Below are positions 32,823 to 40,602 of a DNA stretch of 64,000 nucleotides, piece by piece (position 1 is the stretch's first letter; every line of letters begins with the position of its first letter). The notes below the pieces were generated by a model. That model had not been told where the DNA came from. It was given only the letters and a program-made list of their open reading frames with translations, and searched no databases. A program made the translations under genes and the position numbers. The DNA comes from Pseudomonas sp. NFIX28. GTDB lineage: Bacteria; Pseudomonadota; Gammaproteobacteria; Pseudomonadales; Pseudomonadaceae. The DNA lies in assembly GCF_900107395.1 (NCBI RefSeq), contig NZ_FNPW01000013.1, positions 137,892 through 201,891 of the forward strand, read 5' to 3'.

Positions 32823-33470
32823 TCAAATCCTGGCCAATTGGGCGGTGGCTTCCCGGGTCGCGGCCACCGCGATACCCGCTTGCTGCATGTCCTCGATCGC
32901 CTGGGCGGCGCCCGCCGCGCTGATGGCGCGACATGCCGGCAGGTGGACGATTACCTGCAAGCCCGCGGCAGCCAGTTGCAGGGCGGTGGTCTTGACGCAG
33001 AAATCCAGGGCCAGGCCACCCACGATGACCCTTTGCACACCCCGACTGGCGAGGTACTCGATGACCCCGGTGGACAGCTTGCCGCGCAGGTCGTGGTAGC
33101 AAGCGCCGTAGGGGTGCAGTTCCAGCTCCACGCCCTTCCACACGAAGTAGTCGTAGTCATGGGGCGCGGGCAATTCATCCAGCAGCTTGAAGCCCTCGGT
33201 GCCCGGTACGCAGTGGCTGACCCAGGTCAGGTCGGCATGTTCCAGGCCGGTGGGCTGGAGCATTTGCCCAGGCTCGGCGACCACCCAGGGCGCCTGGGGG
33301 CTGTGGGCGTCCTTGCTGCCGATGCGCAGGCTGGCCAGGCTCGCCATGAAATTCAGCTCACCACCGATGCGGTCGCCCTCGGCCACGGGCAGCTCATCGG
33401 GGCACAGCGGGGTGAAGCTCTTTTGCGCATCGACATCGAAGGAAGCGGTGATCATCGTTTGGCTGTTCAT
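32823..33470 (-). CDS. pncA: Nicotinamidase
   Basis: 215 residues from the ATG at 33470. Hydrolyses nicotinamide to nicotinate and ammonia. The catalytic triad is visible: Asp in FDVDAQKSFTP, Lys in DYFVWKGVELELHPYGACYHD, Cys in GLALDFCVKTTALQLA. The metal-binding Asp/His cluster is less typical than in E. coli PncA, but family membership is clear. It is the first gene of pncA-pncB-nadE. A NrtR-type palindrome lies 31 bases upstream of its start (33501-33515). Confidence 0.94.
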   Translation of the reverse strand: MNSQTMITASFDVDAQKSFTPLCPDELPVAEGDRIGGELNFMASLASLRIGSKDAHSPQAPWVVAEPGQMLQPTGLEHADLTWVSHCVPGTEGFKLLDELPAPHDYDYFVWKGVELELHPYGACYHDLRGKLSTGVIEYLASRGVQRVIVGGLALDFCVKTTALQLAAAGLQVIVHLPACRAISAAGAAQAIEDMQQAGIAVAATREATAQLARI

Positions 33471-33500
33471 GCGGGGTCTCTCCTTTGCATGAAGCACAAA

Positions 33501-33515
33501 GTACACGTCATGTAC
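33501..33515 (-). promoter_or_regulatory. NrtR operator candidate in front of pncA-pncB-nadE
   Basis: GTACACGTCATGTAC, a 15-bp palindrome with a single mismatch, lies 31 bases before the pncA start. A perfect version stands in front of the divergent operon that encodes NrtR. Rodionov and colleagues described NrtR as the repressor of NAD genes; the assignment here rests on position and symmetry. Confidence 0.75.
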
Positions 33516-33621
33516 TTACAAAGCAATCCATTAGCCTTGTTTTTATTTCGCCAGCCAAACAAACACATCCAGATGCAGCTTATGAAAAGGCTGTTTCCCC
33601 GAACGCAAAAGCGATGATAAG

Positions 33622-33636
33622 GTACATGTCATGTAC
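33622..33636 (+). promoter_or_regulatory. NrtR operator candidate in front of the nadD-like gene and nrtR
   Basis: GTACATGTCATGTAC is a perfect palindrome around its central T, 18 bases before the start of the NadD-like gene and directly before its SD (AGAGGAG). Probably allows autoregulation of nrtR. Confidence 0.8.
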
Positions 33637-33653
33637 TCAAAGAGGAGAAACAG

Positions 33654-34199
33654 ATGTTTGAACTGGCCCTCTACGGCGGAGCGTTCAACCCACCCCACGC
33701 CGGCCATGCCCGGGTGATGCTCGAAGCCGCCCGCCACGCCCGGCGCGTGCTGGTGGTTCCCAGCTTTCGCCATCCGGACGGCAAGCAGATGGTCGACTTC
33801 GAGCTGCGGGTGAACTGGTTGCAGGCGATCACCCAATGCCTGCAACCGGAGTGCCCCGCCGAACTGGCGGTGAGCCGCCTGGAGCAGCAAGTGGCCCTGG
33901 CAGACCCCGCTCCGGTCTACAGCTACACCTTGCTGCGGCGCCTGGCGGACGACCTGGCCCTGGACGGCAAGCGCATCGCCCTGGTGGTGGGCGACGACGT
34001 GGCGCGCCAGTTGTCCGGGTTCCATCGCGGCGAGGAGCTGCTGCGGCGCTTCTCCATCCTGCGGATCGACGAACAGCCGGGGGTGCGCAGCAGCGTGTTG
34101 CGCCAATGCCTGGCCCGCGGCGAAACACCGCCAGATCGGTGGCTGGCACCGGGGATGAATCCGCTAAACTACGGCCTCTATGCCGTCCACGGAAGTTGA
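33654..34199 (+). CDS. NadD-like nucleotidyltransferase (PA4917 type)
   Basis: 181 residues with a good SD. The nucleotidyltransferase signature GGAFNPPHAGHARV is at residues 8-21, and the second nucleotide-binding motif appears as RSSVLRQCLARGE near the end. It is shorter than canonical NadD (about 210 residues), and the canonical nadD is normally beside the leuS/proA region, so this is an additional adenylyltransferase-like protein. In P. aeruginosa PA4917 sits at this place in the same NrtR locus. It may adenylylate nicotinate mononucleotide or a related nucleotide. First gene of a three-gene operon with nrtR and a Nudix hydrolase. Confidence 0.85.
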   Translation: MFELALYGGAFNPPHAGHARVMLEAARHARRVLVVPSFRHPDGKQMVDFELRVNWLQAITQCLQPECPAELAVSRLEQQVALADPAPVYSYTLLRRLADDLALDGKRIALVVGDDVARQLSGFHRGEELLRRFSILRIDEQPGVRSSVLRQCLARGETPPDRWLAPGMNPLNYGLYAVHGS

Positions 34200-34200
34200 T

Positions 34201-34908
34201 ATGCCCGACCGCCCTCTCCCCCCCAGCGCCTACCTGCACACCATCGACCTGTGCCTGCTGCGCTATAACCGCGAACGCTCCGAGCTGGAAATCCTCCTGT
34301 ATCAACGCGACAGCGAGCCTTTCGCCGGGCACTGGGCGCTGCCAGGCATCGTGGTCAACGGCGATGTCGAGGACCGCAGCCTGAATGATGCAGTGGAACG
34401 TCTGCGGCGCTCGAGCAAGGTGGGCATGCCCCTGGCCTGGCTGGAACAAGTGGGCACGGTCGGCGACGCCTTTCGCGATCCGCGCTGCTGGTCGTCCTCG
34501 ACCTTTTATCTTGGGATCGTCAGCGAACCGGTGGAGCCCGGCCCGCAGCAGGGTTTCTTTGCCCTCGGCGACGTGGCCGGCGGCAGCTTCAAGCTGCCCT
34601 TCGACCACAACAGCCTGGTGGCCCAGGTGCACGAGCGGCTGTTTTCCAAGTCCCTGTACAGCAGCCTGCCGCTGATGTTTCTCGGCAACGAGTTCAGCGC
34701 CCCCGAAGCGGTGGACATTTTCTCCCGGGTGCTGCAACGGCCGGTGCTCAAGACCAGCATCCGCCAGCGCCTGCTGAAGATGAGCGAAGCCGGTTACCTG
34801 CGCGAAACCGGACGCAAGAAAAGCGGCGACGGCGGCCGGCCGCAAGCCACCATGGAAAATCTCAAGCTCGCCGAGCTGTACCTGTTCGATCGTTGTTTTC
34901 TGGAGTGA
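34201..34908 (+). CDS. nrtR: NrtR, Nudix-related repressor of NAD salvage genes
   Basis: 235 residues. The N-terminal 140 residues are a Nudix-like domain (FAGHWALPGIVVNGDVEDRSL) in which the catalytic REx2EExGU signature has been lost, as in NrtR proteins that bind ADP-ribose without hydrolysis. The C-terminal part (residues 170-235) is a winged HTH ending KSGDGGRPQATMENLKLAELYLF. NrtR represses NAD biosynthesis genes and is released by ADP-ribose derivatives. It begins one base after the nadD-like gene; an alternative ATG at 34180 would overlap that gene. Matching palindromes stand before both divergent operons. Confidence 0.93.
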   Translation: MPDRPLPPSAYLHTIDLCLLRYNRERSELEILLYQRDSEPFAGHWALPGIVVNGDVEDRSLNDAVERLRRSSKVGMPLAWLEQVGTVGDAFRDPRCWSSSTFYLGIVSEPVEPGPQQGFFALGDVAGGSFKLPFDHNSLVAQVHERLFSKSLYSSLPLMFLGNEFSAPEAVDIFSRVLQRPVLKTSIRQRLLKMSEAGYLRETGRKKSGDGGRPQATMENLKLAELYLFDRCFLE

Positions 34909-34913
34909 TACCC

Positions 34914-35420
34914 ATGAGTTCCCCCGCCGATAACCAGTGCCTGCTGCAAACCCCGTATTTCAAGGTGGTCCGCGAGCAAGGCTACTTCATCATCAAGGAA
35001 CCCCAGGCGGTGAACGGCGTGGTGGCCGTACCGACCCTGGCCGATGGCCGGCTGATGCTGGTCAATCTCAGGCGCCGGGCTATCGGCGGCCAGTCCATCG
35101 AGTTTCCCCGGGGCAGCATCGATGCCGGGGAACGTGCCGTGGATGCCGCAGCCCGCGAATTGCTGGAGGAAACCGGCTGGCAGGCGTCGCACGTTCGCGA
35201 ACTGGGCCTGCTGCACAGCAATACGTCGCTGATCGCCAGCGCGGTGGCGGTGTACCAGGTAGAGATTGCCGAGCAACAGGCGGCCACCACCGATGGCGAA
35301 GTGGACGATCTGCTGTGGGTCAGTCGCCAGGAATTGATGAGGATGATCGCAGCAGGCCGGATCACCGACGGCCATACCTTGTCGGCGGCGATGATGCTGC
35401 TGGCCAGCGAGTCGGTCTAA
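34914..35420 (+). CDS. Nudix hydrolase, ADP-ribose pyrophosphatase-like
   Basis: 168 residues from the ATG at 34914 (SD TGGAG). The Nudix box is complete: GSIDAGERAVDAAARELLEETGW has the Gly, the Glu, and the REx2EExGU core. This domain type (NudF/ADPRase) splits ADP-ribose to AMP and ribose-5-phosphate. Since ADP-ribose-like molecules are the effectors of NrtR, a hydrolase in the same operon could tune the signal. Its stop overlaps the end of a convergent LysR gene. Confidence 0.9.
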   Translation: MSSPADNQCLLQTPYFKVVREQGYFIIKEPQAVNGVVAVPTLADGRLMLVNLRRRAIGGQSIEFPRGSIDAGERAVDAAARELLEETGWQASHVRELGLLHSNTSLIASAVAVYQVEIAEQQAATTDGEVDDLLWVSRQELMRMIAAGRITDGHTLSAAMMLLASESV

Positions 35421-36319
35421 CGTCCCCACTTCTCCAGCGCAAACTCGACGAAACTGCGCAGCTTGGGCAGGCGATAACGGTCCTGGGCATACAGCAGGTG
35501 CATCGCCCGCCAGGGCAATTGATAGTCCTGCAGCAAAGGCACCAGCCGGCCCTGCTGCAAGTCTTCCTCCACCAAGGCATCGGGCATCATCACCACGCCC
35601 AGGCCGCCCCGCGCCGCACGGTGCAGGCCTGACGAGGTGTTGGTCAGCAGCGAACCGGACACCGGAATCAGCACGTCCCCCTCAGGGCCGCTCAGGGGCC
35701 ATTGGGTCGCGGTGGAGCTCCATTCGTCACCGGCCGGATAGGCGAACGCCAGGCAATTGTGGTGCCGCAGGTCTTCCGGGACTTGCGGCGTGCCACAGCG
35801 CGCCAGGTAGTCCGGCGCGGCGCAGATGGTCAGGGTGTAATCCTCCAGGGGCCGGGCGATCAGCGACGAGTTGTCCAGGCTGCCCAGGCGAAAAGCCAAG
35901 TCGAAGGCGCCGTCGATCAGGTCGAAGCGCTGGTTGGCCAGGGTCAGTTCCACCTTGACCAGCGGGCAGCGCTGCTGGAACTCGCTCAGGGCCGGGGCCA
36001 GGCGTTCGGTGCCGAAGGTCAGCGGCGCGGTGATGCGCAGGGTGCCAGACGGCTCGCCCTGGACCTGTTCCGCCATGCGTTCGGAGTCCGCCACCAGCCC
36101 CAGCACCGCCAGGCAACGCTGGTAATACTCGGCGCCGAACTCGGTCAGGCGCTGGCGCCTTGTGGTGCGGCTGAGCAGACTGACCCCGAGGCGCTGCTCC
36201 AGCGCCCGCAAATGATTGCCGACCATGGTGGTAGACAAACCGCACTCGCGGGCGGCGGCAGTCATGTTCCCTGCCTCCACCACCTTCACGTACACCGACA
36301 TCGCCTGGAACAAATCCAT
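35417..36319 (-). CDS. LysR-family regulator
   Basis: 300 residues from the ATG at 36319 (MDLFQAMSVYVKVVEAG). HTH in GNMTAAARECGLSTTMVGNHLRALEQRLG, then LLSRTTRRQRLTEFGAEYYQRC, the CrgA-like LysR branch also seen at 9858. The effector half has FDLAFRLGSL and GLGVVMMPDALV. It is divergent from a class III aminotransferase gene about 100 bases away, a plausible target. It ends in a four-base convergent overlap with the Nudix gene. Confidence 0.93.
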   Translation of the reverse strand: MDLFQAMSVYVKVVEAGNMTAAARECGLSTTMVGNHLRALEQRLGVSLLSRTTRRQRLTEFGAEYYQRCLAVLGLVADSERMAEQVQGEPSGTLRITAPLTFGTERLAPALSEFQQRCPLVKVELTLANQRFDLIDGAFDLAFRLGSLDNSSLIARPLEDYTLTICAAPDYLARCGTPQVPEDLRHHNCLAFAYPAGDEWSSTATQWPLSGPEGDVLIPVSGSLLTNTSSGLHRAARGGLGVVMMPDALVEEDLQQGRLVPLLQDYQLPWRAMHLLYAQDRYRLPKLRSFVEFALEKWGR

Positions 36320-36420
36320 TATCAACCCTGACTTGAAGATGATTAAAGAATTGACGAGTTTATCTAGCACAGGTGGCTAACGATACTGCCAGGCACACCC
36401 CCTGGATGGAGCGACCCGTC

Positions 36421-37638
36421 ATGACCGCCAATTGCCTGATGAGCACCTATCAACCCCTGCCTTTGAGCTTTACCCGCGGCCTGGGCACGCGACTCTGGGA
36501 CCAGGCGGGCCGCGAATACCTGGATGCGGTGGCCGGTGTCGCGGTGACGGGCGTCGGTCATTCCCACCCCAGGCTGGTCAGCGTGATCAGCGAACAGGCC
36601 GGCCTGCTGCTGCACACATCCAACCTGTACGGCATCGACTGGCAGCAGCAACTGGCACAACGGCTGACCCGACTGGCCGGCATGGAGCGGGCGTTCTTCA
36701 ACAATTCCGGGGCCGAAGCCAACGAGACGGCGCTGAAACTGGCCCGGCTGCACGGCTGGCACAAGGGCATCGACCAGCCGCTGGTGATTGTCATGGAGCA
36801 CGCCTTCCACGGCCGCACCCTGGGCACCCTGGCGGCCAGCGACGGGCCGGCAGTGCGCCTGGGCCTCCAGGCACTGCCAGGGGATTTCCTCAAGGTGCCC
36901 TTCGGCGACCTGGCCGCCCTGGAGCGCGCGGCACTGGCCCACGGCCCGCGCATCGCCGCGGTGCTGATGGAGCCGATCCAGGGTGAAAGTGGTATCCGCC
37001 TGGCACCGCCCGGCTATCTGCCAGCCGTGCGCGAGCTGTGCAGCCGGCGCAACTGGTTGCTGATGCTCGACGAGATCCAGACCGGCATCGGCCGCACCGG
37101 CCAGTGGTTCGCCTGCCAGCACGAAGGCGTGGTCCCGGACGTGATGACCCTGGCCAAGGGCCTGGGCAACGGCATCCCCATCGGCGCCTGCCTGGCCCGG
37201 GGCAAGGCCGCGCAACTGTTCACCCCCGGCAGCCACGGCAGCACCTTCGGCGGCAACCCGCTGGCCTGCCGGGTGGCCTGCACCGTGCTGGAGATCATCG
37301 AGGAACAGGGCTTGTTGGCCAACGCCAGGCGCCAGGGCGAACACCTGCTGCAACGCTTGCGGGTGGAGTTGGCCGATCACCCGCAGGTCCTGCAGGTGCG
37401 CGGGCTGGGGTTGATGATCGGCATCGAGCTCAAGACCCCGCAGCGCGACCTGGCGCTAAAGGCGGCGCTGGATCACGGCCTGCTGATCAATGTGACCCGG
37501 GGCACCACCATCCGCCTGCTGCCACCGCTGATCATCGATGAACGGGAAGTCGAGATGATCGTGCGCGGGGTCAGCCGGACACTGCACAGCACGGCGGCCG
37601 ATGCTGTGCAAGCGCCCAGAGAACGGGCGGTGTCGTAA
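36421..37638 (+). CDS. Class III aminotransferase, acetylornithine aminotransferase-like
   Basis: 405 residues from the ATG at 36421, which has a GGAG at nine bases; a GTG at 36373 is also in frame. PLP fold type I: the PLP lysine is in MTLAKGLGNGIPIGAC, preceded by LLMLDEIQTGIGRTGQWFA with the conserved Asp, and the cofactor phosphate loop is NSGAEANETALKLAR. Overall wording resembles ArgD/AruC (LMSTYQPLPLSFTRGLGTRLWD). No arginine genes surround it, so it may be a catabolic or second ArgD-like enzyme. Divergent from a LysR gene. TAA is immediately followed by a REP element. Confidence 0.9.
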   Translation: MTANCLMSTYQPLPLSFTRGLGTRLWDQAGREYLDAVAGVAVTGVGHSHPRLVSVISEQAGLLLHTSNLYGIDWQQQLAQRLTRLAGMERAFFNNSGAEANETALKLARLHGWHKGIDQPLVIVMEHAFHGRTLGTLAASDGPAVRLGLQALPGDFLKVPFGDLAALERAALAHGPRIAAVLMEPIQGESGIRLAPPGYLPAVRELCSRRNWLLMLDEIQTGIGRTGQWFACQHEGVVPDVMTLAKGLGNGIPIGACLARGKAAQLFTPGSHGSTFGGNPLACRVACTVLEIIEEQGLLANARRQGEHLLQRLRVELADHPQVLQVRGLGLMIGIELKTPQRDLALKAALDHGLLINVTRGTTIRLLPPLIIDEREVEMIVRGVSRTLHSTAADAVQAPRERAVS

Positions 37639-37692
37639 GTAGGAGCCCGCTGGCAAGGGGCGGGTAGAACGCTATCGCAAGCTCGCTCCTGC
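37639..37692. repeat. Degenerate REPIN directly after the aminotransferase stop codon
   Basis: GTAGGAGCCCGCTGGCAAGG and, 20 bases later, ATCGCAAGCTCGCTCCTGCG resemble the two inverted arms of the REP family with several changes. The first arm starts at the base after the TAA stop codon. Confidence 0.65.
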
Positions 37693-37740
37693 GGGGCAAA
37701 TGCCCTTCCAGGGGGCGGGCTTGCTCGCCAATCGCCAGGC

Positions 37741-38280
37741 TCAGTCGTCCAACGGCTTGGGCGGCGCGGCAGGCTTGCCCGACTTGGTGGCCTTGCCGGC
37801 ATTGGCCGCCTTGACCTCCGAGACCGAGGGAGGCGTCGGCACCGTGGCTTCCTTTTCCGCCGCCGGCAGTTGGTCGATGGCGCTGAACAGTTCCTTGAGC
37901 TCAATGGCCCCGGAATGCTCGAGCTTCTTCTCCCCGTCCTTGCCCACCAGGATCACCTTGGTCTGCGCCCCCGCGCCAAGCTTCAGGCTGCGGATCAGCG
38001 CCATGGTCGATTGCGGGTCCAGGTCCTTGCCGTCGCGTTGGCCAATGGTGTTGATCACCGTGTAGAGCACCATGTTGCGTTCGTTGAAGGCCTGGCGGTT
38101 GGCCGGCTCGTCGAGGGACTTCTTCAGCGCCACCAGTGCCGGGTCCACGGTGCTGGGGGCAATGACGATCAGCGGCCGCGCCTTGCCCTGATCCTGGGCC
38201 AAGGGGCCTTCGTTGTCGGCCGCCATTGCGGGGCCGACGACAGCGAGCAGCGTTGCGAGGGTCAATGACCGAATGAACAT
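37741..38280 (-). CDS. Exported DUF4174-type protein
   Basis: 179 residues with a signal peptide (MFIRSLTLATLLAVVGPAMA, cleavage before ADNEG). The core, residues 35-135 (RPLIVIAPSTVDPALVALKK ... TKVILVGKDGEKKLEHSGAI), has the thioredoxin-like wording of DUF4174, whose members are periplasmic and of unknown function; no CxxC is present. The C-terminal 35 residues are a low-complexity Ala/Pro/Lys tail. Monocistronic. Confidence 0.8.
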   Translation of the reverse strand: MFIRSLTLATLLAVVGPAMAADNEGPLAQDQGKARPLIVIAPSTVDPALVALKKSLDEPANRQAFNERNMVLYTVINTIGQRDGKDLDPQSTMALIRSLKLGAGAQTKVILVGKDGEKKLEHSGAIELKELFSAIDQLPAAEKEATVPTPPSVSEVKAANAGKATKSGKPAAPPKPLDD

Positions 38281-38783
38281 GCGTCTCTCCTTTGGATATC
38301 CACGCTCTAATGATTGCGCATCAGGGCAAAAGGTCCAGACCCGGACTCAAATTCTGACATTTTCCCCGAGCCGTCCCCCGCCGCCCGCGGCTGGGTCAAC
38401 CGCGATCCAGGCTCGTCTTCACCGCTCCCGTCGGGGGCTCGAATAATCGTCGCCGCTGGCCGAACCGCCTGATTCGGCATGATCGACCCGCCTTGGCGCC
38501 CATGACAACCGGCATGGCCTATGCCGTTCTGGCATGGCGCCATACCAATTCGTCATCATTTTCGCCGCGGCGGCGTGATAGCCTTCGTCCCGGCCATAAC
38601 AAGACTGCCCGCTTGGTTTGCTCGACCGGTGCGGCGTCATCCGCCGTTTCATACCCGCTTGTTTCGTCTTCATCTGCCCAGGTTTTCGCAGCGCACCTTG
38701 CACACAGGCTCGCTGGAGGACCGATTGCATTTTTGACTCGACGCTATCGTCGGCATCTCTTTTACCTCCTTCCGGGAGTTCGT
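38281..38783. other. 503-base divergent promoter region
   Basis: It separates the DUF4174 gene (minus) from the oxaloacetate decarboxylase gene (plus). The ORF of the latter extends upstream to 38493, but that stretch lacks an SD and the family's N-terminus matches the start at 38784. A near-perfect 16-bp palindrome centred at 38538-38539 (ATGGCGCCAT at 38534-38543 with flanks) could be an operator. No RNA gene seen. Confidence 0.5.
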
Positions 38784-39653
38784 ATGTCCAGGCTGTCTCA
38801 TCAAGATTTACGCCGTAGTTTCCGCGAGTTGATCGCTTCAGACTCCTGCTTTCACACCGCCTCCGTGTTCGACCCGATGTCGGCGCGGATCGCCGCCGAC
38901 CTGGGGTTCGAAGTCGGCATTCTCGGCGGTTCCGTCGCCTCGCTGCAGGTACTGGCCGCACCCGATTTTGCCCTGATCACCCTGAGCGAATTCGCCGAGC
39001 AGGCCACGCGCATCGGCCGCGTTGCCCAGCTGCCGGTGATCGCCGACGCCGACCACGGCTATGGCAACGCGCTCAATGTGATGCGCACCGTGGTCGAGCT
39101 GGAACGCGCCGGCGTCGCCGCCCTGACCATCGAAGACACCCTGCTGCCAGCCCAGTTCGGGCGCAAATCCACCGACCTGATCTCGGTCGCCGAAGGCGTG
39201 GGCAAGATCCGCGCGGCACTGGAAGCGCGGGTCGACCCGGAACTGGCGATCATTGCCCGGACCAACGCGGCGGTCCTGCCGATCCAGGAAATCATCAGCC
39301 GCACCCAGCAATACGAGCGCGCCGGCGCCGATGGCATCTGCATGGTCGGGGTCAAGGATTTCGAGCAGCTGGAGCAGATTTCCGAGCACCTGTCGGTGCC
39401 CTTGATGCTGGTGACCTACGGCAACCCGGCGCTGCGCGACGATGCGCGCCTGGCCCAGCTGGGCGCGAAGATCATCGTCGACGGCCACGCGGCATACTTC
39501 GCGGCGATCAAGGCCACCTACGATTGCCTGCGCGAGCAACGCCAGATCTTCACCCAGGCCTCGGACCTCAGCGCCACCGAGCTGGCCCATACCTACACCC
39601 AGCCCGAGGACTACATTGTCTGGGCCAAAGAGTTCATGAGCGTCAAAGAGTGA
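38784..39653 (+). CDS. Oxaloacetate decarboxylase (PA4872-like, isocitrate lyase/PEP mutase superfamily)
   Basis: 289 residues. The start SDSCFHTASVFDPMSARIAADLGFEVGILGGSVASL and the metal-binding DADHGYGNALNVMRTV match the PEP mutase/isocitrate lyase superfamily and, in detail, P. aeruginosa PA4872 (287 residues), shown to decarboxylate oxaloacetate with Mg. The gating-loop equivalent is EDTLLPAQFGRKST, lacking the cysteine of isocitrate lyase (KRCGH). The ATG at 38784 has GGGAG before it. Cytoplasmic, monocistronic. Confidence 0.92.
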   Translation: MSRLSHQDLRRSFRELIASDSCFHTASVFDPMSARIAADLGFEVGILGGSVASLQVLAAPDFALITLSEFAEQATRIGRVAQLPVIADADHGYGNALNVMRTVVELERAGVAALTIEDTLLPAQFGRKSTDLISVAEGVGKIRAALEARVDPELAIIARTNAAVLPIQEIISRTQQYERAGADGICMVGVKDFEQLEQISEHLSVPLMLVTYGNPALRDDARLAQLGAKIIVDGHAAYFAAIKATYDCLREQRQIFTQASDLSATELAHTYTQPEDYIVWAKEFMSVKE

Positions 39654-39680
39654 GCCGCTAGCTCACCCTTGCGATCACCG

Positions 39681-39696
39681 AGGACCTCGAGGTCCT
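39681..39696. other. Perfect 16-bp palindrome in a convergent gap
   Basis: AGGACCTCGAGGTCCT lies 27 bases after the decarboxylase stop codon. No T-run follows. It may contribute to termination between the convergent decarboxylase and response-regulator genes. Confidence 0.5.
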
Positions 39697-39773
39697 GGGT
39701 GGTCGAAAGCCGCTGCGCTTGACCTTGCGTTTCTCGCTTCGCCCTTCCTGCTTCGCCCTTCCCGCTCGGCTGC

Positions 39774-40178
39774 CTACGCCTCCGCCTTGTTCAACGCATC
39801 GTCGACACTGTCGAGGATCTGCCCGATGGTCCAGGGTTTGCGAATGAACGACACGGGGTAGCGGATACCGGAACTCTGCGGCGTCTCGTAGCCGGACATC
39901 ACCAGCACCGGCATGCGCGGCCAGCGCTCGCGCACCCGGTTGGCCAGGCCCGCGCCATTCAAGGAGCCCGGCATGTTGATGTCGGTCAGCAACAGGCGCA
40001 CCTGCCCGGGGTGGCTTTCCAGGAACCGCAGCGCCTCGTCCGCGCTGAGCATGGCCTGGGTGGCGAAACCCTCGTCCTGCAGGATTTCGCAGAGAAACTC
40101 CAGGATCGTCGGCTCGTCCTCGACCACCAGCAGCAAACGATCGGGCCGGCCTGGATTGACGGATGAAACTGGACTCAT
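39774..40178 (-). CDS. Single-domain response regulator
   Basis: 134 residues from the ATG at 40178. Receiver-domain landmarks: acidic pocket VVEDEP near residues 18-23, phosphoacceptor Asp in LLLTDINMPG, Thr/Ser position in VLVMSGYE and Lys in SFIRKPW. There is no output domain, so it works through a partner, as CheY-like or FixJ-receiver-like proteins do. No histidine kinase gene is adjacent. Longer in-frame starts reach 40709 but encode low-complexity sequence without an SD. Confidence 0.9.
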   Translation of the reverse strand: MSPVSSVNPGRPDRLLLVVEDEPTILEFLCEILQDEGFATQAMLSADEALRFLESHPGQVRLLLTDINMPGSLNGAGLANRVRERWPRMPVLVMSGYETPQSSGIRYPVSFIRKPWTIGQILDSVDDALNKAEA

Positions 40179-40602
40179 GAGGATGCCGCTCCCTGACTGT
40201 GTACCCGACCCCGGCGCAATTACGCCACTTAGAGTTATGAGCAGTACCCGGCCGATAAATTCATTCAGCCCGTCGAGGTGCCGGACAAGACAGCCCGCAT
40301 CCAGGGCGGCAGGTCCGATCCAACTTGATCGCTGTCGCCGGGCAGGCGCCTGGTTGCGTTGCCCGGCCATGTGAGTGGAGTGGACCGCGCTGAGCATAAC
40401 CAAGGGCGATGCACGCCGCTTTCGCATCGAATCATCAGCTGTGAGAAAGTAGCGTGGCGGACGCACCGCACAGTCCCGCAGGCCTGTTTGCCTTCGCGCC
40501 GTGTAGCCCGGGAAAATGTTTTCCCGGCATCGCGCTTGCCGCTCACTATTCTTAAACCATGGGCCCGCATGGGCCGGTGGTCCCGCTTTCAAGGAATCCA
40601 GA
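40179..40602. other. 424-base divergent upstream region
   Basis: Upstream DNA shared by the response regulator (minus) and ppnN (plus). I see no gene, repeat or RNA structure. Low-GC patches near 40220-40262 and 40420-40455 are the likeliest promoter positions. Confidence 0.5.

Noticed and set aside
38493..38783. N-terminal extension of the oxaloacetate decarboxylase
   Set aside because: The extended sequence is low-complexity, lacks an SD, and the protein family begins at the ATG at 38784.
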